Positions 6,404 through 14,141 of a stretch of 17,860 bases of DNA are shown piece by piece. This DNA comes from Planctomycetota bacterium (GTDB lineage: Bacteria; Planctomycetota; Planctomycetia; Pirellulales; Pirellulaceae). Within the stretch, counting starts at the first letter, position 1, and each line of letters begins with the position of its first letter. Below the pieces are notes generated by a model. It was not told the DNA's origin, did not search any database, and saw nothing but the letters and a program-made list of their open reading frames with translations. The stretch lies in contig JAPLNJ010000346.1 in the NCBI GenBank assembly GCA_026692885.1, positions 1-17,860 on the forward strand. Direction: 5' to 3'. Made by a program: the position numbers and the translations under genes.

Positions 6404-6734
6404 GGCTCATCCCGTGCGTGCCCATTCTGTATCGTGTCGCCAACTGCCACGGCGATGTCAGCCTACAGCGCATCCGAGACCCCGACAAGCGGGCAGGCAC
6501 CAACAATGTCCCGTGCGTAGCGCCACATGCCGAAGGCGATCTCCCGATAGCGAAGATACGAGGTTCAGGGACGCAGCGGAGTCGTTTTCTCGCAAGCCCC
6601 TGCGGAATGACATCGGCGCTCGTCAAGCGTTGGCCAATGTTGTAAGCTGGGCATCAGCGATTGCCGGTATCCGGCTCTGGGTCAACCGAGCTAACGCCAG
6701 CCGCGCGGTAACCACGAATTCATCGGGGGCCACA
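6404..6734. other. Divergent intergenic region without a supported gene
   Basis: This 331-base gap separates the DUF4160 gene from the nuclease gene and must hold promoters for both. The nuclease frame stays open through it but encodes nothing family-like. A 33-codon reverse-strand reading without an upstream start (6466-6564) looks protein-like but is too short to call. I see no clear promoter boxes, repeats or RNA structure. Confidence 0.45.
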
Positions 6735-8036
6735 ATGTTCAAATTCCTCCATGCTGCCGACCTGCATCTGGATAGCCCGCTTCGCGGTCTGGACCGCTAC
6801 GAGGGTGCGCCCGTCGAGCAGATTCGCGGGGCCACGCGCCGCGCCTTGGAAAACATGGTCGCCACGGCGATCGAACAGCGGGTCAGCTTCGTGATCGTCG
6901 CGGGCGACGTGTACGACGGCAATTGGCAGGACTTCAACACGGGGCTGTTCTTCGTCAAACAGATGAGCCGGCTGCGGGAGGCCGGCATCCCGGTGATCCT
7001 GATCAGCGGCAACCACGACGCCGACAGTAAGATGACCCGTTCGCTCAAACTGCCCGACAACGTGCGGACCCTGGCCACCGATCGGCCCCAAACCCTCGAT
7101 GGCAAGGACCTCGGCTACGGCCTGGAACAGCTGGACGTGGTCTTCCACGGCCAAGGCTTCCGGTCAGGGGCGGTCGACGAAAACGTCGTGCTGAACTACC
7201 CGGCGGCACGCCGCGGAGCGTTCAATATCGGGGTGCTGCACACGTCGCTGGACATGGAAGCCGGCGGGGAACATGCCCGGTACGCCCCGTGTGCAATCGC
7301 CGATTTGCTGGCCAAACAATACGATTACTGGGCCTTGGGACACATTCACAAACGCCGAGTGGCTCACGAGGATCCGTTGATCGTCTTCCCCGGCAATCTC
7401 CAGGGCCGTCACATCCGCGAGACGGGCGAAAAGGGCTGCGTCCTCGTAACCGTCGATACTCGCGGCCGGCCGACGTGGGAGTTTCAGCCATTGGATGTGC
7501 TGCGTTGGCACGAACTGAAAGTCTCGGCCGACGACGCGGCAACTGCGGACGAGGTCCTGGAACGCTGCGACCTGGAACTCCGCCGTTTGGTGCGGGACCA
7601 GGGCGGACTGCCGTTGGCAGTGCGGGTGCTGGTGACGGGGAACTGTCCGGCACATCGCGAGCTGGCTGCGGCGCCCGACGTCTGGACCAATCAGATTCGG
7701 GCACGGGCCTTGGAACTCGGCGGCGGCGACGTCTGGATCGAAAAAGTCAAGTTCCAGACCGCCGGCCCGACTGCCGCGGAGCAGGTCGCCTGGGAAGGCC
7801 CGGTCCAGGAGATCGTCAGCTACTGCGAGGAACTGCGGCGCAGCGACGAACTGCTGGCCACGCTGGGCGCCGAACTGGCGGCATTGAGTCGCAAGCTGCC
7901 TGCGAACCTGCGGGAGGATTCGCTGCCCGGCCAGGAACCGTTGCGTCTGGACGACCCGGCCTATCTCCGGCAGGCGGTCAGCGACGTCGAACCGCTCCTC
8001 TTGGCGCGGTTATGGACGCGGGAGGGCGGCCGATGA
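6735..8036 (+). CDS. SbcD/YhaO-like DNA repair metallophosphoesterase
   Basis: A 433-residue calcineurin-like phosphoesterase. All metal-site motifs of the Mre11/SbcD family are visible: DLH at 9-11, GDVYD at 57-61, GNHD at 92-95, a His in VLHTSLD at 169 and GHIH at 202-205. The extra C-terminal region (about 260-433) is as expected for the capping and ATPase-contact parts. SLD after H169 and the length fit the YhaO type rather than classical SbcD. The enzyme should nick or degrade DNA ends or hairpins in the cytoplasm together with its ATPase partner. The frame is open far upstream, but the family starts at MFKFLHAADLHLDSP; GGGGG at 6725-6729 precedes this ATG. The stop overlaps the next start as ATGA, so the two proteins are translationally coupled. 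Confidence 0.9.
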   Translation: MFKFLHAADLHLDSPLRGLDRYEGAPVEQIRGATRRALENMVATAIEQRVSFVIVAGDVYDGNWQDFNTGLFFVKQMSRLREAGIPVILISGNHDADSKMTRSLKLPDNVRTLATDRPQTLDGKDLGYGLEQLDVVFHGQGFRSGAVDENVVLNYPAARRGAFNIGVLHTSLDMEAGGEHARYAPCAIADLLAKQYDYWALGHIHKRRVAHEDPLIVFPGNLQGRHIRETGEKGCVLVTVDTRGRPTWEFQPLDVLRWHELKVSADDAATADEVLERCDLELRRLVRDQGGLPLAVRVLVTGNCPAHRELAAAPDVWTNQIRARALELGGGDVWIEKVKFQTAGPTAAEQVAWEGPVQEIVSYCEELRRSDELLATLGAELAALSRKLPANLREDSLPGQEPLRLDDPAYLRQAVSDVEPLLLARLWTREGGR

Positions 8037-11000
8037 GAATCCTGCAACTGGACCTGTTGGCCTTCGGACCGTTTACGGACAAGTCGCTGGAACTGCACGC
8101 CGGCCAGTTCGGGCTGCATGTGATTTTCGGCCCGAACGAGGCGGGCAAGAGTTCCGCGCTGCGCGCGCTACGTCAGTTCTTCTACGGCATCGAGTTGCGC
8201 AGCACGGACAACTTCCTGCATCCCTACGCCAACCTGCGCGTTGGCGCGGTCGTGGAAGATGGGCCCGGCGAACGCTTGCACGCGCTGCGCCGCAAGGGCA
8301 ACAAGGACACCCTCCGCGGAGCAGACGACAGCGAAATCATCGATCCCGCTCGACTGGCCCGGATGCTGCACGGCATCAGCCAGCAGGACTTCTGCCAGCG
8401 GTTCGGCATCGACCACCAGGAGCTGATCAAAGGCGGTCAGGACATCGTGCATGGCGGCGGCGATCTGGGCCAGATGCTGTTCGCCGCAGGGGCGGGCCTG
8501 GCCGACCTGGGCGCGATCCGGACGCGGCTGGCCGAGGAAGCCGAGGGCCTCTTCAAGCCGGCCGGTGCGATACCCAAGATCAACAGTGCGGTGAAGCGGT
8601 TCGACGAGGCGGTGAAGGCCCGCAAGGCGGCCCAACTGCGGCCCGCCGAATGGGCGCAGCAGGTCGAGGCCCTGGACCAGGCGGACGCCGCCCGCACCGA
8701 ACTCGAACGCCAGATTCGGGACCAGCGGTCCCGCCTGGATCACGGGAAACGCCTGCGGCAAGCCCTGCCGCTGTTGGCCAAACGTCGGCGTCTGATCGAG
8801 GTGCTGCAGCCGCTGGCGGAAGTGCCGGGGCTGTCCGACGATTTCGCGGACCGGCGACGCGAGGCGGCCACTCGGCTGGCCGCAGCCGAGACGGCCGGGA
8901 AGACGGCGACGACCGAATTGGCCGAGATCGAGGCGGCCATTTCCCGGCTGGAGGTCGGTGAAGCCCTGCTGCAGAATGCGGCCGTGATTCAGCAACTGCA
9001 CGAGCAGTTGGGCGCCCATCGCAAAGCCACCACCGACCGGCCCCGTTTGACCATGCAACTCCAACGCATCGAAGAAGAGGCCCACGAGATTCTCCAGGAT
9101 TTGGGCCGCGACGCCGAGTTGCAGGATGCCGGTCGCTGGCACCTCAGTCGTGCCGAGCGTGCGCGGATCCAGGAGCTGGGCGGCCAGCATCAGGCGTTGA
9201 TCGAGAAGGCCGCCACCGCGCGCACACACGTCGAGCAACTCGCCCGCGACATCGCCAGCCAGCGGCGGGAACTGGAACCGGCCGATTTGCCACGCGACAT
9301 CGATCCGCTCCAGCGCGCGATCCGCCGCGCCCGGCGCGCTGGTGATTTGGAACAGCGTCAGGCCCAATTGCGGGCCGATCTGCAGCGACTGCAGCAGCAG
9401 GCGGAAATCGACCTGCGGCGGCTGGAACTGTGGTCGGGATCGCTGGACGAGCTGGAACGGCTGGCCCTGCCGGCGTTGGAGACGGTCGATCGGTTTGAAA
9501 CGCAGTGGGCCTCACGCGACGCCGAACACAAGTTGCTGCGCGAACGTGAAGCCGACGCCAAGAGCAAAGGCACGCAACTGGACAAGCAGATCGAACGGCT
9601 GCGCCTCCTGCAGAACCCGCCCACCGAGGAAGACCTGGCCGTGACCCGGCAGCGCCGCGACGCAGGCTGGGAACTCGTGCGGCGCGCGTGGCACACCGGC
9701 CTGTCCGCGGACGACGCTGCGGCGCGGGACTACGTCGCCCAAGCGGCGCCTGCACAGGATCTCGCGCAAGCCTACCGGCTCGGCGTGGAGCGGGCGGACG
9801 AAGTGGCGGATCGCCTGCGACGCGAATCGAAGCAGGTCGCGGAAAAGGCCCGTTTGACGGCCGAACGTCAGGAACTGGACTCGCAGATGCGGGAACTCGC
9901 CGAGCAACTGCGGCAACGCGACGACGAACAGCAAGCCTGTCAACAGGAATGGCGTGCGCTGTGGACGCCCTTTGGCATCGAGCCGCGCACGCCGCGCGAG
10001 ATGCGGGCCTGGCTGGGCCGGCAGGCCGAACTGATTCGCGGCGCCGCCGAGGTTCGGCGCCTGCGCGACGAACTCGCGCCGTGGGACGTGCAGCTGACGG
10101 CACATCGCGAGGAACTCAGCCGTGCGCTGGCAGAACTCGGCTCGGCTCCGGGCCGACCGGGAGACTCCTTGGCCGACGTGCTGGAGCACTGTGAAGCCGT
10201 CCTCGAGCAACTGGCGGCCGGCCGAGACGCACGCCGGCAACTGGAACGGGACCTAGTCAAGCTCCAAGAGCAGACGTCGCCGGCGGAGCAGGACGCACGC
10301 GACGCGGAGACGGCGGTGACGCGGTGGCGCGAACAATGGGCTGCCGCCGTACAACGGCTCGAACTGTCCGCCGCCGCCAGTCCCAGCGAGGCGAACGAGG
10401 TCACCAGCGCCATCGCGGACTTGCAGGCCAAGCGGAGCAAAGCCTCCGACACCAGCGAACGTATTGCCGGCATCGACCGGGATGCAGAACAGTTTGCCGC
10501 CCAGGTCCGAGAACTGGCCGCGGAGGTCGCCCCCGATCTCTGCGAGGCCATCGCCGATCGGTCCGTGCCCCAGATGCTGGACCGCCTGCAGGCCGCGCAG
10601 AAAGCCCAGGTCCGCTGGCAGGAGTTACAGGACCAGCGCCGCCGCGAGGACAAACGCCTGCACGAGGCGCGGGCGCGCGGCAGCGAGTCGGCGGCCGTGC
10701 TCGCGACCTTGTGCCGGGAGGCCGGTTGCGCGACACCGGAGGAACTTCCCCGCCTCGAACAGCGTTCGCAGCAGCGGCACGAGCTCCAACGCCAGTTGCG
10801 GGAGTGCGAAGACCAATTGTTGGAACTGGCCGCCGGTGAATCCTTGGACAGCTTCATCGCTCAAACGGCCGGGCTGGAGACGGACCTGCTGGCGGGCCAA
10901 ATCGCCCAACGCGAAGGCGAGATCGCGGACCTGGAGCGGCAGAAGGACGAGCTGGCCAATACGATCGGCCGCCAACAGGCCGAACTGGCGCGCATGGATG

Positions 11001-11554
11001 GCAGCGGTCGGGCTGCGGAAGCCGAGGAGGAAGCCCAGTCTTTGCTGGCCCAGATCCGCACGGACGCCGAGCAGTATGTGCGGCTGCGTCTGGCGACCGT
11101 CATCCTGCAGCGCGCCATGGAACGCTATCGCGAGAAGAATCAGGGCGACGTGCTGCAGCAGGCCAGCCGGTGGTTCGCCGAGTTGACGCTGGGCTCGTTT
11201 TCCGGCCTGCGGGGCGATTGCAATGAGCGGGGCGAACAGGTGCTGGTGGGCGTCCGCGGCGAGAGCCGGACCTTGGTCGGCGTCGATGGCATGAGCGACG
11301 GCACACGCGACCAATTGTACCTGGCGCTGCGGTTGGCCAGCCTGGCGCACTACCTCCAGCAGAGCGAACCACTGCCGTTCATTGTCGACGACATCCTGGT
11401 TCAGTTCGACGACCAGCGCGCCGCGGCCGCGTTGCGGATTCTGGCCGAGTTGTCGGATCGCACGCAGGTGATCTTCTTCACCCACCATGCGCACCTAGTC
11501 CAATTGGCCGAACAGCAGGTGAGTGGCGAGCGACTGTTCGTCCATCCGCTGTAG
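8033..11554 (+). CDS. SbcC/YhaN-like SMC-type ATPase
   Basis: This 1173-residue protein has a split ATPase head: Walker A GPNEAGKSS at 33-41, and at the C-terminus the ABC signature-like MSDGTRDQLYLALRLA (from 1087), Walker B LPFIVDDILVQFDD (1114-1127) and the switch histidine in VIFFTHHAHL (1146-1155). Between the heads lie long Glu/Arg/Gln-rich coiled coils with an internal WRALWTPFGIEPRTPREM segment (about 640-660), a feature of YhaN proteins. No CxxC zinc hook of Rad50/SbcC type is seen; the only close cysteine pair (C894, C899) lies off-centre. It should gate the nuclease encoded just upstream. GGAGG at 8021-8025 sits seven bases before the ATG, and the first residues MRILQLDLLAFGPF match the family start. 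Longer than Bacillus YhaN but not unusual. Confidence 0.9.
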   Translation: MRILQLDLLAFGPFTDKSLELHAGQFGLHVIFGPNEAGKSSALRALRQFFYGIELRSTDNFLHPYANLRVGAVVEDGPGERLHALRRKGNKDTLRGADDSEIIDPARLARMLHGISQQDFCQRFGIDHQELIKGGQDIVHGGGDLGQMLFAAGAGLADLGAIRTRLAEEAEGLFKPAGAIPKINSAVKRFDEAVKARKAAQLRPAEWAQQVEALDQADAARTELERQIRDQRSRLDHGKRLRQALPLLAKRRRLIEVLQPLAEVPGLSDDFADRRREAATRLAAAETAGKTATTELAEIEAAISRLEVGEALLQNAAVIQQLHEQLGAHRKATTDRPRLTMQLQRIEEEAHEILQDLGRDAELQDAGRWHLSRAERARIQELGGQHQALIEKAATARTHVEQLARDIASQRRELEPADLPRDIDPLQRAIRRARRAGDLEQRQAQLRADLQRLQQQAEIDLRRLELWSGSLDELERLALPALETVDRFETQWASRDAEHKLLREREADAKSKGTQLDKQIERLRLLQNPPTEEDLAVTRQRRDAGWELVRRAWHTGLSADDAAARDYVAQAAPAQDLAQAYRLGVERADEVADRLRRESKQVAEKARLTAERQELDSQMRELAEQLRQRDDEQQACQQEWRALWTPFGIEPRTPREMRAWLGRQAELIRGAAEVRRLRDELAPWDVQLTAHREELSRALAELGSAPGRPGDSLADVLEHCEAVLEQLAAGRDARRQLERDLVKLQEQTSPAEQDARDAETAVTRWREQWAAAVQRLELSAAASPSEANEVTSAIADLQAKRSKASDTSERIAGIDRDAEQFAAQVRELAAEVAPDLCEAIADRSVPQMLDRLQAAQKAQVRWQELQDQRRREDKRLHEARARGSESAAVLATLCREAGCATPEELPRLEQRSQQRHELQRQLRECEDQLLELAAGESLDSFIAQTAGLETDLLAGQIAQREGEIADLERQKDELANTIGRQQAELARMDGSGRAAEAEEEAQSLLAQIRTDAEQYVRLRLATVILQRAMERYREKNQGDVLQQASRWFAELTLGSFSGLRGDCNERGEQVLVGVRGESRTLVGVDGMSDGTRDQLYLALRLASLAHYLQQSEPLPFIVDDILVQFDDQRAAAALRILAELSDRTQVIFFTHHAHLVQLAEQQVSGERLFVHPL

Positions 11555-11640
11555 GGTGGGCCAGAGCGAATTCACGGCAACGACGCTGCCCGGTCGAGCA
11601 CCAGCGGTGGAAGCTCTCCGACTGCTGTGAATATCTTGAA
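11555..11640. other. Spacer after the ATPase gene
   Basis: The stop codon is followed by GTAGGGTGGGCCAGAGCG, words that I associate with planctomycete intergenic repeats. ATTCACGGCA near 11571 can pair nine of ten with TGCTGTGAAT near 11624, but the loop is over 40 bases and no T-run follows, so it is not called as a terminator. Confidence 0.35.
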
Positions 11641-11750
11641 ACCCCTCGCTCCCAGGCCTGCCTGGGAACGCACTGCCTTGCCGGATCCGCTGGCCCCCTG
11701 TGAGGCGGGGCCTTGCTTCCCGTGGGTTACGAGGCAGAGCCTCGTAACCA
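11641..11750. repeat. Three-hairpin interspersed repeat
   Basis: Three consecutive stem-loops are visible: TCCCAGGC/GCCTGGGA (11650-11657 with 11660-11667), GGCCCC/GGGGCC (11692-11697 with 11707-11712) and the perfect 10-base GTTACGAGGC/GCCTCGTAAC (11726-11735 with 11739-11748, loop AGA). The words CTCCCAGGC...GGGAACGCACTG...TTACGAGGCAGAGCCTCGTAACCAG match, from memory, a highly repeated planctomycete intergenic element. It separates the repair pair from the vWA operon and may end transcription of the former. Confidence 0.82.
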
Positions 11751-11929
11751 GGGCGCCCTCCCCACAAGAAAGGGAACAAAGGGTAAAAGAAGTCCCAAGA
11801 ATGGCCGTCGGACGGTTGCATCAGGAGCGGCGGGAGATGAAAATTTCTATCGCTTAGTCGTTGGCCGCCGGAACCGCAGCCAGCTCATCCCCCGTATCCC
11901 CGCCCTGGACTTCAGGACCAACCCCGCCG
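11751..11929. other. Leader region of the vWA operon
   Basis: An A-rich stretch (11765-11800, AAGAAAGGGAACAAAGGG and following) is followed by a seven-codon open frame at 11837-11857 (MKISIA) preceded by AGGAG at 11823-11827. This could be a chance frame. The vWA promoter should lie here, but I cannot point to boxes. Confidence 0.3.
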
Positions 11930-12964
11930 ATGTCTGTCCTGCCCCTGACGCCGCTACCCCTTGCGCTGCAGATTCCGCTGGCTGCGGCGCTGGCGGTGAC
12001 GGTGCTGGTCTGGGCGGCCGAGAAACTGCATCAGCGCCGCTGCCGCGTCGTGGCCCACTTGGCCTCCGGCCCCCGCGGCCGGCTGCGACGTTGGGTGTCG
12101 CTGGTGCCGCTGGTCCGCGCGTTGGCACTGGGGTGTCTGGCCTGGGGCCTAACAACGCTGCTGTTCTGTTCCGGCGGCAGCTTCGCGCAGCATGACGAGT
12201 CCGCGCCGGGGCAGAGCGGCGGGCGGCAAGTCGTCTTCGTGGCCGACCTATCTCCCAGTATGATGCTCACCGACGCCGGGCCCCAAGGCGACCAGACGCG
12301 GGCCCAGCGTCTGCGCGACGTCGTCGATGTAATCCTGAGCCGGCTGGACGGAGACCTGCGGTTCTCGGTTCTGGCCTTCTATACCGAAGCGCGACCCGTA
12401 GTGGCCGACGCGCGTGACCCGGAGCTGGTCCGCAATGTGTTCAACGGTCTGCCCGTCTGGTATGTGATGAAGGCGGGGAAGACGGACCTGGGCGCGGGAG
12501 TTCGGGAAGCCCTCAAGTTCCTGGCGGACTATCCCGACGACACTGCGACGGTCTTCATCGGCACCGACGGGGACAGTCTGGATCTCGGCCCGCTGCCCAA
12601 GCGGCCCGGCGCGCTCCGCGAGGTGTACGTGCTGGGCGTGGGGGATCCGCAGCGGGGAACTTTTATCGATGGGCACATGTCGCGGCAGGAAGTGTCCGCG
12701 TTGCAAAAGCTGGCCGGACGGCTCCGCGGGCAGTATCTGGACGTGAACGAAAAGCACGTCTCGACTCTGGCCTTGGGCGATTTGGCCATGGGCGTTGGGA
12801 CTCCGCGCAGCGGCCTGAACCTGACCGACTTAGCGATCCTCATCCTGACGCTGGGCGCGCTGGTCCAGGCCCTGTTACCGGTCCTGTTGGAGTACTTTGG
12901 CACCGACTGGAAAGCGATACGCGCGCGGCGGCCGGCCACCGTCGCCAGGATGGCCAAAGCATGA
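11930..12964 (+). CDS. Membrane-anchored vWA-domain protein (Bat-like)
   Basis: A 344-residue protein with BatA/BatB-like topology: a hydrophobic N-terminus (about 10-30), a second membrane segment (about 57-80), a vWA domain and a C-terminal membrane helix (298-322, LTDLAILILTLGALVQALLP). The metal-ion site is complete: DLSPS at 106-110, T185 in KTDLGAG and D213 in TDGDS, so divalent-metal-dependent partner binding is likely. The vWA domain should face the periplasm or cytoplasm close to the membrane; orientation is not decided. The frame is open to a TTG at 11861, but the Ser/Pro-rich extension looks non-coding and the ATG at 11930 directly precedes the hydrophobic start. AGGA at 11914-11917 is rather distant. 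The stop overlaps the next start as ATGA. No MoxR ATPase, usually a partner, is in the window. Confidence 0.8.
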   Translation: MSVLPLTPLPLALQIPLAAALAVTVLVWAAEKLHQRRCRVVAHLASGPRGRLRRWVSLVPLVRALALGCLAWGLTTLLFCSGGSFAQHDESAPGQSGGRQVVFVADLSPSMMLTDAGPQGDQTRAQRLRDVVDVILSRLDGDLRFSVLAFYTEARPVVADARDPELVRNVFNGLPVWYVMKAGKTDLGAGVREALKFLADYPDDTATVFIGTDGDSLDLGPLPKRPGALREVYVLGVGDPQRGTFIDGHMSRQEVSALQKLAGRLRGQYLDVNEKHVSTLALGDLAMGVGTPRSGLNLTDLAILILTLGALVQALLPVLLEYFGTDWKAIRARRPATVARMAKA

Positions 12965-13548
12965 AGAAGACCCTGATTTTGCTCTGGATGCTGTTTCCCG
13001 TGGGCGTCGCAGCTTATCATTTCAACGCAGGCCCCAAGCAGATGCTGCGCGCGCAGGCTCACCAGCGGCTGCTGCAGATCCGCCAGTTGGAACAGCAGGC
13101 AGAGCCTGCGTGGCAGGAGATTTTGGAGCAGTATGATCGGCTGGTGGAAGATCTGCCGCCCGACGAGAATCCGCGTGTCTTGCACGAGATTCGCTTGGCG
13201 CAGGCGAAGGCGCGGCTGGAAATGCTCGATCTGTCCACGGCGATCGACGACTTGACGCGGCTGTTGCAGGAAACGGCGGTGGCCTACGGGGAAAACGCTC
13301 GCCTGACCCGTGGTGTGCGCGAGATCTTGGGCAAGGCCCACTATTACGCCACCTGGGTGCTCAAGATGAACGGGGCGGCCGAAGACGAGTGGCGGCCATT
13401 CGCCGAGCGGGCTCGGCAACTGTTCCGCTACCTGGCGGAACTGGAAGATCCGCGGGAATTCCAACGCTACGAAACACGCGTCCGCCAAGCATTTGATTGT
13501 GCCCAGCAGGTATCGCATCGGTCGCGCAAGGGAAAGGACGAAAGATGA
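12961..13548 (+). CDS. Small membrane-anchored helical protein of the vWA operon
   Basis: A 195-residue protein that I do not recognise. Residues 4-20 (LILLWMLFPVGVAAYHF after MKKT) form a signal anchor or signal peptide; the rest is predicted to be all helical, with heptad-like QLEQQAEPAWQEILEQYDRL and LDLSTAIDDLTRLLQE, suggestive of TPR-like helical repeats outside the membrane. The C-terminus is basic (SHRSRKGKDER). AGGA at 12947-12950 lies 10 bases before the start. It overlaps both neighbours by four bases (ATGA), so its expression is tied to the vWA protein and to the next gene, which implies a stoichiometric partner role. Confidence 0.72.
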   Translation: MKKTLILLWMLFPVGVAAYHFNAGPKQMLRAQAHQRLLQIRQLEQQAEPAWQEILEQYDRLVEDLPPDENPRVLHEIRLAQAKARLEMLDLSTAIDDLTRLLQETAVAYGENARLTRGVREILGKAHYYATWVLKMNGAAEDEWRPFAERARQLFRYLAELEDPREFQRYETRVRQAFDCAQQVSHRSRKGKDER

Positions 13549-14141
13549 ACCCCAAGGCCATCGCCCTCGGCGCTTTGGCACTCGCCGCCGCCGGCTCGAC
13601 CGGAGCTGCGCTGTGGCTCGCGGTGAGTGGCTCCGACGACTCGCCACGCAAGGTCGATCAGGTGATCGGAGTCCAGTCGGGTGCCCGCGGTTCGAACGCA
13701 GCTGAGCCGTCCCAGCAAGGCGTGCGTCAGGTTTTGCCGCAGCCACCAGCTGCCGATCGCCCTGCGCCCGCTGCGGACGCGGCAGCGGGCGATGCGGCAC
13801 CGCAAACGATCGAGGGCGTCCGCGGAGCCGCTGGCTCGCCGTTACCACCGCGCAACGCGATCGAGAGCGTCCGGCGCGAAAGCGGATCGATCGAGCCGAT
13901 CAACCGGCAGGAAGGCGTGACCACGCTGACGCTGCAAAACTTGGAAGTGGTTCTGCGGATGCAGAGCCGGACGCCGCCCCCACCGCCGAAAGGGGCCAGC
14001 CAGGGCGGCGGCACATCGGCGGCCACCACCGCGGCGAAGCTGCTGATACTGGAAAAGCCGGAGGCACCGCCCGAAGAAGAAGTCTCCGACGACCGGGCCA
14101 TCGACGCTCAATTTCGCCAGCAGGATCAGAAAGGGTCGTAG
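13545..14141 (+). CDS. Ala/Pro-rich single-anchor protein of the vWA operon
   Basis: A 198-residue protein of unknown family. It opens with a membrane anchor (about 4-28, AIALGALALAAAGSTGAALW) and continues as a low-complexity Ala/Pro/Ser/Arg-rich region, a short ordered segment near 115-145 (INRQEGVTTLTLQNLEVVLR) and a proline run TPPPPPKG, ending in an acidic-then-polar tail. It looks like a periplasmic linker or adaptor. The frame is open a little upstream (13497), but AAGGA at 13534-13538 six bases before the ATG and the ATGA overlap favour 13545. It ends directly (no gap) before the next start. Confidence 0.7.
   Translation: MNPKAIALGALALAAAGSTGAALWLAVSGSDDSPRKVDQVIGVQSGARGSNAAEPSQQGVRQVLPQPPAADRPAPAADAAAGDAAPQTIEGVRGAAGSPLPPRNAIESVRRESGSIEPINRQEGVTTLTLQNLEVVLRMQSRTPPPPPKGASQGGGTSAATTAAKLLILEKPEAPPEEEVSDDRAIDAQFRQQDQKGS

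Noticed and set aside
6466..6564. 33-codon reverse-strand reading with protein-like composition (contains FGMWRYARDIVG)
   Set aside because: It is bounded by stops on both sides, has no start that gives useful length, and matches no family I can name; it may be a gene remnant but is not supportable.
7289..8032. Upstream extension of the ATPase frame
   Set aside because: It lies wholly inside the nuclease gene in another frame and is Arg/Gly-rich shadow sequence; the ATGA overlap at 8033 fits the family.
8168..9367. 399-codon reverse-strand open frame inside the ATPase gene
   Set aside because: Long antisense frames are common opposite high-GC coding DNA; the forward frame has the clear ATPase motifs.
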